DNA from: Heterohyrax brucei
Taxonomy: Eukaryota; Chordata; Mammalia; Hyracoidea; Procaviidae
DNA: 64,000 bases
Reading direction: 5' to 3'
Assembly (NCBI GenBank): GCA_028571685.1
Contig: CM053162.1
Location: 4,096,001-4,160,000 of the forward strand
The translations under genes were made by a program, and so were the position numbers. How positions within the stretch are numbered: the first letter of the stretch is position 1; the number at the start of each line of letters is the position of its first letter. The notes under the pieces are model-generated. The model did not search any database and was not told where the DNA came from. It saw only the letters and a list, made by a program, of their open reading frames with translations. Of the stretch, positions 11,271-21,402 are shown one piece after another.

Positions 11271-12881
11271 GGAGGAAATGAGTTCTTCAGGGAACAGAGG
11301 AATGATATATCATAGATCAATGCAAGAATAATTTGTGTCTCAGGCTAGTGGCTTATGATGCTATATTCATCAGTCAAGGAGGCTAATTTGTATGAGGGTC
11401 CACTTATGCCAAGGGAATGGGGGAGGGGCAGAAAAAGATTAAAATCCAATCCTTTTTCAGGTTGCTAATGCAAATTTTCTACGTGAGACAAAGAAAGTTT
11501 CTTAATAAGATCTATGGTAATTAGTGTACATTGACCAGTATCTTAAAAAAGAGAACCAATTGCTTCTCTATACAATTAAGTCATTGTATGTATGGTGGTG
11601 GTGGTGAAGTTATTTGGTGTCCCCATAGCTCAGAATAACTATCTTCTGATGTCTGCAGGTACCAGACAAGAGTTTCAGAAGCAAAGAATTCCCTTTTTCC
11701 TGCTCCTTATCTAACCCTAAATTCTTCAAAAATAAAAATAAGAGGCAGACTTCTAACTGCCTGACCCACCCCGTAATGCTAACAGCTCATGGTAGATGGA
11801 ACCCAAGCTACTTCTAGTGCTACCAACTTCTCATCAAGAGAGCTTCCAAGCTTCTTTCTCAGAAGACTCTCAGTGGGTAATTTTCTTCAGGTAGACACTT
11901 ACTAATAGGAGTACATTTAGATCAGCAGCAGTCAGAGAGTTTCAGTAGCTTTATCAGCCTATCATGTACAAAGTATTTGTGAGTGAATGTCTAGGGAAGA
12001 CAGATGGTAGAGGAAGTGACGTACTTCTAAGATTCAACACTTTGAGGTGGGCTTGCAAATCCATTTTCAATTCAGTGAGGCCCAAACCTCAGGCATGACT
12101 CATCGAGTTGTGAAGGCTATTTTTGTAACTGTCTATGTATATTTATGTAGACTACCCAGCATCCCTGCAAAGAGCTGCTGCTTATTATTTTGACTGATTG
12201 CAGGCAAGTGACTGCACTACAATAGCAGCAGCCACTCATTAGCTTCAAGTGAGCCAGACAGAAACCATCAACTCATTCTGACCGCATTGCCCCTGGAGGT
12301 AAATATTCAACAAGAATTGATCCTCCTTAATGAGAACACAGCCTGGGCTGCTTCAATTAACAGCACTGGAATTTTAAATAGTTAATTATGACAAAAGGTT
12401 CAGCATGTACTCCTGCTGGGTAGAACTTGGGTCAGCCGAAGCGAGTGTATGGGAGCATTTCAGTAAGCCAGGGAGAACGATTCTGGTAACATTCCTGAGC
12501 CTGCAGTGAGGCCCTTCATATTAGGGAGAAACTTTCAGTGAAGCAAACAAAATAGCTCTCTTTTTCTAAAACTAGGCTTAAAGAGCTCCCTTCCAAAACC
12601 CGATGAATACAATTAGGAATATGCTGGAATGGACAAGAAGACATGGTAATTGATTGTGGCCTTTCTGCCTGGCAGCTACACTTAATTAACCTTTAGATTC
12701 AAATATCAAGTATTGTCAAGACAGAGAGGCATGGAGAAGGAGCAACCTGACCTACTTAATTCTGCTTACTGGAGCAACTGGTTCCAAGGTAACTCAGAGC
12801 TGGACAAACCTTGATGATGCCATTCCTATCCCTGTCCAAACATTCTCCCTATACCTGGAGATTCTTCACAAACACTCTAGG
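11271..12881. other. Unassigned, with a candidate conserved noncoding stretch
   Basis: No repeat or gene is recognised. From about 12000 to 12760 the sequence lacks transposon signatures. It carries several TAATTA-type homeodomain-like words ('cttcaattaacagc', 'agttaattatgac', 'cttaattaacc'). This is only a suggestion that it may be a conserved noncoding element; no conservation data are available here. Confidence 0.35.
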
Positions 12882-13835
12882 ACTATACAAAAACCAACTC
12901 AAACTGGATAAAAGACCTAAATATCAAATCTAAAATGATAAAGCTCATCCAAGAAAAGATAGGAACAATGGAAGTTTTAATACACAATGCAGACAGACTT
13001 CAAAATCTGTCAAACAAACCACAGTCCACAGAAGAGAAAATAGATAAATGGGAACTGTTAAGAATCAAACACTTTTGCTCATCCAAAGACTATTAATTGA
13101 ATTAAATGGCTACCTACAGAATGGGAAAAAATATTTGGCAACTCTATGTCAGACCGAAACCTGATCTCCATAATCCATAAGGTACTACAAAATATCAATA
13201 AGAAGAAGATAAAGCATCAAATTAAGCGATTGGCAAAGGAGATGGACAGACATTTCTCTAAAGAGGAGATCCAAGCAGCTAAAAAACACATGAGGACATG
13301 TTCACATTCTTTCGTTATTAAAGAAATTCAAATCAAAACTACAATGAGATACCATCTCACCCCAACAAGGTTGGCCCTGATCCAAAAAACACAAAACAAC
13401 AAATGTTGAAGAGGCTGTGGAGAAAGTAGAACTCTCCTACACTGTTGGTGGGGTTGCAAAATGGTCCAGCCTCTTTGGAAAGCAATCTGGTGCTTCCTTA
13501 AAAAAATGGCTATAGGTATACCATTTGACCCAGTAATTCCACTACTTGGAATATATCCTACAGAATCAAGGCCTTTCACACCAATGGACACATGCACAAG
13601 AATGTTTATCGCAGCATAGTCCATGATAGCAAAAAGATGGAATCAACCCAGATGCCCAACAACAGAGGAATGGATGGGTAAACTATGTTATATATACTCA
13701 ATGGAGCACTATGCAATGATAAAGAATAATGATGATTCCAGGAAACATCTCCTAACCTGGTTTCAACTGGATGACATTATGTTGAGTGAAAGTAGTCAGT
13801 GACAAAAGGACAAATATTGTATAAGACCCCTATGA
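12882..13835 (+). pseudogene. L1 ORF2 C-terminal remnant
   Basis: This is the last quarter of ORF2, downstream of the RT. It contains the IKRLAKEMDRHFSKEEIQAA block, then [19 protein letters not shown] and the cysteine-rich C-terminal segment, ending at a TGA at 13833-13835. Frame breaks occur, for example the CWRGCGE motif seen in the 59.6-60.1 kb copy is interrupted here after NNKC. It is a dead 5'-truncated copy. Confidence 0.85.
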
Positions 13836-14800
13836 TAAAATCTCAAAAACAGACTTATATATAGAAGAAAAGACTCTTTGACAGCTGCAAGGGAGGGCAG
13901 GGAGGGAGGGCAAGAGGGGGAGGTTTTAGACAAGATAGTTGGTAGAAATTTGGTTCGGTGAAATCGGTGATAGCGCACATTAGACATAAGAACAATATTA
14001 AGTGGACTTCAGCATAACCTGAGTACTCCTTCCATCTTAACCCAATATTGCAGGGACAGAGTAGCTGGGGCAGGAGGCAGGAGACCATGCTCTTAGGTGA
14101 AATTGAGGCTAATTGGCACAACTAGCATTTTACTAAGAGGGCTCTCTGCACCCCACACTGGTGAGTGGCATCTCAGGTCTTAAAAGCTGCCAAGCTGCCA
14201 TCCGAGGGCACAGCAAATGGTCCCAACTCAGCAGGAACGGATGCTCACTGAGGACCAAAATGACATGGGATAAAGACAACCCAGTAATAGAGAGACCCAC
14301 ATGAGTGGGTGCCTACATAGACTTGGGACCGGAAGAACCGGATGGTGATAGCGTGATGGAGCTCACTAAGTTGAGTCTCACTGGCAACACAAGAATAAAA
14401 AGGGATGCACCTTGAGATCTCCCACCAAAAGACCACAATTGACGGTCCAGTGCCTTCGGGGTTCCCCTAGGAGCATGGCCCCTGGCCCTGATGCTGCCCT
14501 TGCCCATACATCATAATGAAGGTCCATTCTTTGGACACGAGTGGATTGGACTTGACGATGCAGAGTGATCATATATTGGAGGCACTTTATGGTTCTGTGC
14601 ATCTGTAGGATATCATCCTGCTGACCTCTGGCTGGAGGAAGGAGAGTGGGTGGAGAGGAGGGGAAAGGAGACTGTTGGGAGGATAAGACATGTATGGAGC
14701 AGAGAGGAAGAGTATGCTGTCACTGGGCAGGGAGAGCAGTGGAAGCTGCATATAGGTGGACATGTAATTTTATATGGGAATGTACATTTTCACTCTGTCA
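13836..14800 (+). other. L1 3' UTR with guanine-rich tract
   Basis: About 965 bases of 3' UTR. A polypurine, guanine-rich run at 13888-13923 ('gggagggcagggagggaggg...gggggagg') can in principle form a G-quadruplex. The same tract appears as a cytosine-rich complement at 30385-30418 and 59533-59578, at the matching position just after ORF2. Mammalian L1 3' UTRs are known to carry such tracts. Confidence 0.85.
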
Positions 14801-14820
14801 TAATGAAAAGAATAAAGAAA

Positions 14821-15700
14821 TGCTCAAGGACATGAGGGCTTCTAATATTTGGTGGAGCTTGTTGAATATGATTCAATCTAGTACTGCTCTAATCAGTTAG
14901 CAGTTTTGAGTTACTATGCTATAAGTAGGAGTCCATGACTTGGGCTTACTTAGCCTGCCCTTTCAAAAGGCTACCAAAACTGCAATCTCACAAGACATCA
15001 CCTGGCCAGCAAAAGAAAGAATGACACCCCTCTCTAGGATTCTTGGTTCCACCCGCATCAGCATGCAGCCATTACAATTACTAAAAGTGACATCACCTTT
15101 GAGAACAAAGCCCAGTGACTATGAGAACTGTTGGAGGGCACAAACAATTTGGGACTTTGCTCAGACTCACTCAGCAGACTGAAAAAAGCTGGAATAGTCA
15201 GGCTTCCAGCCTCATCTGTGTAGCTCAGTGGAGCTGGAATCAGAAGGCTTTGATTTTGTCAGTTCTCACTTAAGTGCTGACCCTGATGAAGGTACATTAG
15301 CTGTAGTTACTTCTGATAAATGTTACTGGGGATGACCCAATTTGTGCTCCTAGATGTATAGGGTGAAGAAAGATGTCCACTATACATTTCTGTCCTCTGG
15401 GAGCAGAAAGAAGATTTTTTCCAAATATAAGCCTAGTTGAAGCTCTTTAAACTTTATGATTTTCAAGGGCTGGTATGAAACTAGCAGCAGCACAATGACT
15501 TATTTGACTATAAATACAGTTTAGAATATAGTGTCTATTTTCCTCTATGTGACTATAATCTGGCTTCAAAGATGGTCAAATTTGTCTGATTTTTAAGGAT
15601 ATGTTTGAGCTGACATTCACTACAAGGTTGTTAGTAGTATATCTGGCTATGCTTCATGGCCCTAACTGTCCATATTGCACAGAAAATTCAGAAGGAAGGA
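14821..15700. other. Unassigned, apparently unique sequence
   Basis: No repeat family is recognised. An 80-codon open frame at 14940-15182 shows no known domain, no Kozak-like context beyond chance and no splice or poly(A) context. I do not call it a gene. Confidence 0.45.
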
Positions 15701-15705
15701 TGAAG

Positions 15706-15807
15706 ACAGGCAGGCAGGCAGGCAGGCAGGCTGGCAGGCAGGCTGGCAGGCAGGCTGGCAGGCAGGCTGGTAGGTGAACAGGCAAGCAGGCAAGCAGGCA
15801 GGCAGGA
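15706..15807. repeat. CAGG/CTGG tetranucleotide microsatellite
   Basis: About 100 bases of a four-base repeat. It starts as pure (CAGG)n, then alternates CAGG with CTGG units in an 8-base higher-order pattern, then decays through CAAG units near 15780-15800. The long cysteine/leucine/proline-rich frame on the minus strand is just the translation of this repeat. Confidence 0.95.
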
Positions 15808-16688
15808 AAGAGAGCAGAAAAGTTTTCAGTACATATTTTCCTTTTCCCTTTCTTATACCATGTATTCATATTTGGTCCAAGAAGTTTCTCTGTTTTCTCT
15901 AGGTTTAAATGTTAGATTGATTCCTTTCCCTCCAGATCAGTGATATACATATTTTTAATCTTTTTGGACTTTTAAATAGCAAAAAATATCAAACTTAACT
16001 ACCAGACTGAGAAATAGGAAAGTAGTTAATTTTAACCAAATAAATAGCAGTTATAGCTGAAGTGCTATGAGAAAAATCCCAACTCTCCAACAAACTGTGG
16101 GTCACCTCTCTGGTACCACAGTTACCAAGGGTTTGATGCTCTGCTCCCATCGTGCTGTCAGGTAAGATCCCACAGAGACAAATATTTATAAACTGAGGAC
16201 ATATAATATCTATGGCAAAGAAAATTAAGTTTCATTGGATCAGCATTATACATTGGGTAAAACTTTCATTAAAAGGGAATGCTGATCCTCCCAAGGGCAT
16301 GTATACTCTTACTCCGACAATCACTAGGAAGCAGTGAGAGTGTGTTAGGGTAACATATTTGCTGGAATTCAGGAATAAGAAAAAAGTGGACATCAATTGT
16401 CCAAATGAACATGGATCAGCATCATAAGTATTCATTAAGTATAAAAAGTATCAAAGAACAGAGGAATCCAGGTAGGAGCAGATTAACCAGTATAGTCTGT
16501 GTTTGCATTGAGCAAGGGATACACAGGCTTAATTGTACTTATTCGCTACTGTGCAGTGAATAATTTCCCGTGGATTTCACCAAATATTCTGGATGGTGGA
16601 GGACAGGTGAAATTGTACACTGTTGATTGGTGAGAAGGCACAGTTGGACTGCACCTTGCTTATTGGGTAATCTGGCTCTGAGTTCAGA
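15808..16688. other. Unassigned, apparently unique sequence
   Basis: No repeat or gene recognised in about 880 bases. Confidence 0.45.
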
Positions 16689-16856
16689 GAGGTCTCAAAT
16701 ATTAAATAGCATTTCTTCATGACGCTTGCTAAAAATGCATATTATAGGACACCACCCTTAGAGATCTGGGTTTATGAGATCTGAAGTAGGGCCCAGACAT
16801 CGGCATTTTAACAAGCACCTTGAGGTAGTTGTAATCGACGGCACTTGGCTTGGCAA
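16689..16856. mobile_element. MER5-type nonautonomous hAT element
   Basis: The text 'gcttgctaaaaatgcatattatagg', then 'ccacccttagagatctggg', then 'gtagggcccagacatcggcattttaacaagcaccttgagg' follows the MER5A consensus pattern. That consensus has paired 'aaaaatgcagattcctgggcccc' and 'gggcccaggaatctgcatttt aacaagc' halves. It is an ancient eutherian DNA transposon remnant. Confidence 0.8.
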
Positions 16857-17239
16857 GCCTTACTTGAACAAATATTAGTCAAGGTTAATGAAACAGCCTT
16901 ATACTTTGTCTTACCTTAGTACATTTCTCTAGTATCTCTTTGGACCATTTATAGAGGAACAGGATAGACTGTGCTTCCCAGAATGTTATAATGGTTATGA
17001 TTGCATGTTTGTGTGTTCATGTGTATGTGATGGTGGGGTGAGGGGAGGTGAGACATTGAAATAATCTTTGGAGACTTCCTTTTGCTCTCTCTTTTTGTTT
17101 TTATTCAGTGTTCTTGATGCCGAATGTGGTTCACAAAATTTCTAAAATGGCCTCCTAACAATACACTACCCTAATCCCAGGTACCTTTGCCTATGACTGA
17201 CTAAACATCATTCCTAGAGTATGTTATATGGCACCAGAA

Positions 17240-17393
17240 CCAAAACCAAACCCTCTGCCATCAGGTTGATTCCATAGTGACCTTGTAGGGCAGAGAATGG
17301 TCTTATCGAGTTTCCAAGGATCGCCTGTAGGATTTGAACTATCAAACTTTTGGTTAGGAGCTGTAGCACTTATCTACTACATCACCAGGGTTT
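17240..17393 (-). mobile_element. AfroSINE-type SINE, reverse
   Basis: Full pattern on the complement: right end 'accatcaccagggtttc' (the SINE head), then 'ctaaccaaaagtttgatagt', 'cgataagaccattctctgcc' and left end 'gcagagggtttggtttt'. Near full length. Confidence 0.9.
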
Positions 17394-17664
17394 CATTATA
17401 TGGCACAGTTAACCTTAAAGTAGAACGTTTAGCCTGGATTAAATCACACGAGTTCTTAAACATTCTTCAGTTGGTCACAGAAGAAGAAGTCAGAGATATT
17501 GAAAGCACCCAGGGAATTTGGCATACCTTTGAACTAACTTTGAAGACAGAAGAGGCTATGTGCAAGAAAAGCAGATGATCTTTAGATCTAAGCATGGCAT
17601 TGACTGAGAGTGAACAAGGAATCAGGCTTCTCAGTCCTACAACCATAGGGAAATAAACTTAGCT

Positions 17665-17732
17665 GACTATAAATGAGCTTTGAGGGTTGTTATGAGTTAG
17701 AATCAACTTGATGGCAACTAACAACAACAACA
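17665..17732 (+). mobile_element. AfroSINE 3' fragment
   Basis: The text 'gagggttgttatgagttagaatcaacttgatggcaactaacaacaacaaca' is the 3' half of the family ending in its characteristic 'aacaacaaca' tail. The 5' half is not recognisable. The surrounding 17394-17664 and 17733-17924 show no other call. Confidence 0.75.
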
Positions 17733-17924
17733 ATTCAATTGAGAAATGGGCACAAAGAACAAGGAAAACTGGCCAAGGAATCATTCTTATTTGGTGTGAT
17801 ATGATGAAGGAAGGTCACTGAAGTTTTCAGGAGAAGGTAACATTTTGGTTGAGTCTTGGAGTATAGACAGGATTTTGTTAGGTGCAGAGGTAGGGTACAA
17901 CATAAACAAAAAGAAGAACAGAGT

Positions 17925-18320
17925 GAGGCAGTCCAGAAGGCTAAAACTCCAGATTCAAGGTGTCACCTCCAGGGGAGGGCTTTCTTTGTTTGATCTGGAG
18001 GAAGCTCCCTGGTGTGGGAGCTTCTGAGATTCAGGGACCCTGATCCTTTCCAAAGGACATGCTCAGCTTCTGGCACAGCTTCTTGGTGGTATGAGGTCTT
18101 CAGATCTGTCTGCTAGCTTCTTTGTATCTCAAAAGACCTCCTCAAGATACAATCTTGTTCTTTGAGTCCTGCCCCACCAACACAACAGCACCCATCTACC
18201 GTCATTAATATCATAGAATCAGGATTTACGAAATGGAGGGACAGAGCACCGTACCAGAAATCCTGGCCAGCTAAATTGCTACACAAATTTTTGAGGAGAA
18301 ACGCAATTCAATTCATGACA
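17925..18320 (-). mobile_element. MaLR-like LTR fragment, reverse
   Basis: Shared LTR words are present in reverse order of the forward copies: 'gtccagaaggctaaaactcc', 'aggacatgctcagcttctgg', 'tcaatcttgttctttgag'-like text and the terminus 'acgcaattcaattcatgaca'. The start in its own sense (right end) is preserved and the far end is missing. Fossil, older than the near-intact copies at 32.5 and 50.6 kb. Confidence 0.7.
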
Positions 18321-18503
18321 TATGGTAATAATCTTGAGATGGAGAAGCAGCAGGGATAGAATATTTTGCAACATAACAGACAAGCATTGAAATTAAACAT
18401 AACTGTTTTTCTAGCATTTGTCCTATATTGATTATACCTGTTGCAGGTATAAATACCATCTTGAAATTTCCGTAGGACACAGGGATATTATTTACCCACC
18501 ATC

Positions 18504-19030
18504 TGTTATGGATTGAATTGTGTCCCCGGAAAATGTATGTCACCTTGCCTAGGTTAGTGATTCCCAGTGTTTTTTGACTGTCCACCATTTTGTCATCTGA
18601 TGTGATTTTTCCTATGCATTGTAAATCATACTTGTATGATGTTAATGAGGCTGGACTAGAGGCAGTTATGCTGATGAGGCAGGACTCAAATTATAAAATT
18701 AGGTTGTATCTTAAATTAATCTCTTTTGAGATATAAAAGAAAAACGCAAGCAGAGGGGCAATAGGACCTCATACTATCAAGAAAATGGTGATGGGAGCAG
18801 AGCGTGTCTTTTTGGACCTGAGATTTCTGTGCTGAGAAACTCTTAGTCCAGCAGAAGATTGATAACAAAGACCTTCCTCCTCAGGCTGAGACAGAGAGAA
18901 ATCTTTTCTCTAGGAATGAAGACATGAATTTGGCGTTATTGCAGCCTACAATGCTGCAGGAGAATCAACTTATGTTAAAGCCATCCACTTGTGTTGTTTC
19001 TGTTACAGTAGTACCAGATAACTAAGATAC
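18504..19030 (+). mobile_element. MaLR-like solo LTR, forward
   Basis: The LTR starts 'tgttatggattgaattgtgt' and ends near 'aactaagata', with an internal 'agatataaaagaaaaacgc' block and the TGTTAAAGCCATCCACTTG-like segment near the end. It lacks adjacent internal retroviral sequence. About 527 bp, the usual length of this family in the window. Diverged, hence older than the copies inside the 29.5-kb L1. Confidence 0.8.
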
Positions 19031-19426
19031 TGTCCTAAATCATATTGGAGAATCATTACTTAAATGCTGTTAAGCCTGGAACTGAAGAGATGATACAAGG
19101 GGCATTTGGCGTTGTTTTCCTTTGAAATTTTGTTATAAAGCATGGTATTAGAAGCAAAGTTTTACATTTTTGTTGGAATTATACTTACACTTAATTTCTT
19201 CTGTTAAAGAAACCATCATGCTTACAGTGAATAATTATCATTATCATCTTAAAATACACTTTAAAGAATATATTGAAATGTACCTTTGTTAAAATACTTC
19301 AATACGATATTCTTAATGATATTTGGCTTTCATGTGGAGCTGGCGTAACCTAGACATACACACTGTTTAAACTATTTTTTCCTAATTTGTTGTGTTAAAT
19401 ATTTTACTTTTGAGATATTGTATACC

Positions 19427-20007
19427 ATCTTAGTTACTTAGCACTGTTGTAACAGAAATACCACAAACAGATGGCTTTAACAAATAGAAATTTGTTTTGC
19501 CATAATTTAAGTCTAGAAGCCCAAATTCAGAGTACTAGCTCTAGAGCAAGACTGTCACTCTTTCAGCTGAGGGAAGGCCCTTCAGTTTCTGTTTCCTGGT
19601 TCCTTGGAGATCTCCATCTGGATCTTCCCCAATCTCTTCCAGCTTGCTTGCTTGTTTAATCTCTTTTATGCAGTGTCTCCAAAGAGATTATTGACTCAAG
19701 ACACATCCTACACTAATCCTGTCTTATTAACATAACAAAGACAACTCATTCCCAAGTGGGATTATAATTTTAGGCACAAATCGATTGTAAACTAAACCCA
19801 TTGTCATCTAGGCAAGTCTAACTCATAATGACCTTATAAGGACAGAGCAGAACTGCACTACAGAGTTTCCAAGGAGAGGCTGGTAGACTTGAACTGCCAG
19901 GCTTTAAGCCTAAACTGTTAGCCACTATGTCACTAGGGCTCCAAATTTAGGCACAAAGGTCAGCATTTATAACACGTGTTTTGGGGAACACACTGCAATC
20001 CATAACA
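19427..20007 (-). mobile_element. MaLR-like LTR, reverse, with nested SINE
   Basis: It begins 'atcttagttacttagcactg' and ends 'caatccataaca', the complement of the family head. Internal words include 'gatggctttaacaaatagaaa' and 'ctgagggaaggcccttcag'. An AfroSINE splits it at 19782-19945. Fossil solo LTR. Confidence 0.75.
19782..19945 (-). mobile_element. AfroSINE nested in the LTR
   Basis: A reverse SINE with left end 'aacccattgtcatctaggca' and right end 'ccactatgtcactagggctc'. A 12-bp direct repeat TTTAGGCACAAA flanks it at 19770-19781 and 19946-19957, and LTR sequence continues on both sides. The SINE is therefore younger than the LTR. Confidence 0.88.
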
Positions 20008-20194
20008 CACACTAACCAAAAAGTGATAATTATCATGAAATGAGAGAAGTTGTTTGCATCTTTGTGTCTAAGAGGAGTCGAGTCTTGTGAAGATTAACCG
20101 CCCTGTACTCCATGCAGCAGAGCCCACATGCTACATGATATAGAAAGCCAGTAGCCTTAGCCAAGAAAACTAGTGCTAGTATCAAGCCCATCAG

Positions 20195-20290
20195 TATACA
20201 GAGTCAATTATTTAACTTCTCTGTGTCTGCTACCTCATCTTTCAAACAGGAGAGTGGATTAAATAACACTGATCCTAATTCCTGTGGGAG
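20195..20290 (+). mobile_element. MIR-type ancient SINE fragment
   Basis: The core 'gtcaattatttaacttctctgtgtctgctacctcatctttcaaa' matches the MIR core with divergence. The ends are approximate. Confidence 0.6.
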
Positions 20291-20493
20291 AACCCAGCCC
20301 AGTTCATATAAAAATAAACATGCCAAAGCAAACAGGGAGCTGAGATTTCAAAGTCCAGAGGAGAAAGCTGAAAATATCCAGCACTCATGGCAAAAGTCTA
20401 GAGAAACCTGTGCTTTCGTTGTTAGAGAAACTCTTGATCCTATCTTTGTTTTAATTTGGCTAATTCAAAATACAAATCGAGCTCCTGCTGTAA

Positions 20494-20852
20494 TGCAACC
20501 GGTAACATAATGATTGAATGCTTGGCTGTTAACTGAAAGGTTGGTGGTTCAATCCCACCCAGTTGCTCGAATCTCCTTCTGTAAAGATTTCCAAAACAAA
20601 CAGACAAACAGACAAACGAAAACAAATCCACTGCCATTAAGTCAATTCCAGCTTACAGCAACCCTTAGGACAGGTTAGAACTGTGTTTCCAAGGGTTCCT
20701 GGTATATTTGAACTGCTGACGTTTTGATTAGCGGATACAGCTCTTTAACTGCAACATCATCAGTTTCCCTGTAAAGAGTTATAGCCTAGAAAATTCTATG
20801 ACACGATACTCCTCTGTCACATAGAGTTATTACGACTTAGAAATTGACAACA
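20494..20852 (+). mobile_element. AfroSINE, forward, split by a second SINE
   Basis: The first half (20494-20587) carries the tRNA-like head 'aatgcaaccggtaacataatg' and 'ggttggtggttcaatcccac'. The second half resumes at 20769 with 'ctgtaaagagttatagcctag' and runs to 'attacgacttagaaattgac'. The halves join cleanly when the nested SINE and one copy of its duplication are ignored. Confidence 0.85.
20588..20768 (-). mobile_element. AfroSINE nested in an older AfroSINE
   Basis: A reverse copy with left tail 'aaaacaaatccactgccatt' and right head 'caacatcatcagtttcc'. It is bounded by the 9-bp direct repeat CTGTAAAGA at 20579-20587 and 20769-20777. Its (CAAA)-rich left end is the expected tail of a reverse SINE. 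Confidence 0.88.
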
Positions 20853-20856
20853 CATG

Positions 20857-21380
20857 TGTTGATTTAGTGCTGCTTTAACTGAAATACCAAGAGTGAAAGG
20901 TTTTAACAAAGAGAAGTTTATTTTTCACAGTCCAAACACCAGGGAAAAGCTTTCCTTTCTGTTAACTCTGGGGGAAAGTCCTTGTAATGTATGAGTCTTC
21001 CCTTGGTCTTAGCATCTCAGCTTATGAACCTCAGTTCCAGAAAATGTTGATTGTTCTGAGCACTGTTCCGTTGGTAGTATGTAGTCCCCACCTCTTGACT
21101 TCTCTTTCCTTTCATCTCTTGTAGGATAAAAGGTGGTGTGGGCCACACTGCAAGGAAACTCCCTTTACATTGAATTAGTGATGTGACCTTAGTAAGGGGG
21201 TTACATTCCCCCTCTAATTCCCTTTAACATATCCAGTTTTGTCCCATTAACCACAGGCATAGATTAGAAAGAAAATTACAGTCATAAAACTGGGGACAAG
21301 CACTCAAGCACTCAATCCTGAGAATCATGGCCTAACCAAGTAGATATGTATTTTTTGGGGGGATACAATTCAATCCATGA
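20857..21380 (-). mobile_element. MaLR-like solo LTR, reverse
   Basis: It begins 'tgttgatttagtgctgcttt', with the family blocks 'ggttttaacaaagagaagtt', 'tttcatctcttgtaggataaaagg' and 'ggaaactccctttacat', and ends 'acaattcaatccatga'. About 524 bp. It stops only 22 bases before the broken end of the L1 that starts at 21403. No clean 5-bp duplication was found. Confidence 0.8.
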
Positions 21381-21402
21381 AAGTATTTGGTGACAGGAAT
21401 TA

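Larger units (their letters stand above)
12882..14820 (+). mobile_element. 5'-truncated L1, forward
   Basis: The element begins inside ORF2 at 'ctatacaaaaaccaactc', which also occurs reversed at about 31420-31445 in the complete L1. It continues through the ORF2 stop into about 1 kb of 3' UTR and ends near 14800 with a decayed A-rich tail 'aaaagaataaagaaa'. A possible imperfect target duplication is 'ctctaggac' (12873-12881) against 'ctcaaggac' (about 14823-14831). It is the same family as the minus-strand L1s at 21.4, 29.5 and 58.7 kb. Confidence 0.9.

Noticed and set aside
15706-15807. A CRISPR-like or other spaced repeat array
   Set aside because: A simple tetranucleotide repeat without spacers, in a mammalian genome.
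15654-15869. A cysteine/leucine/proline-rich small protein on the minus strand
   Set aside because: It is the translation of the CAGG/CTGG microsatellite.
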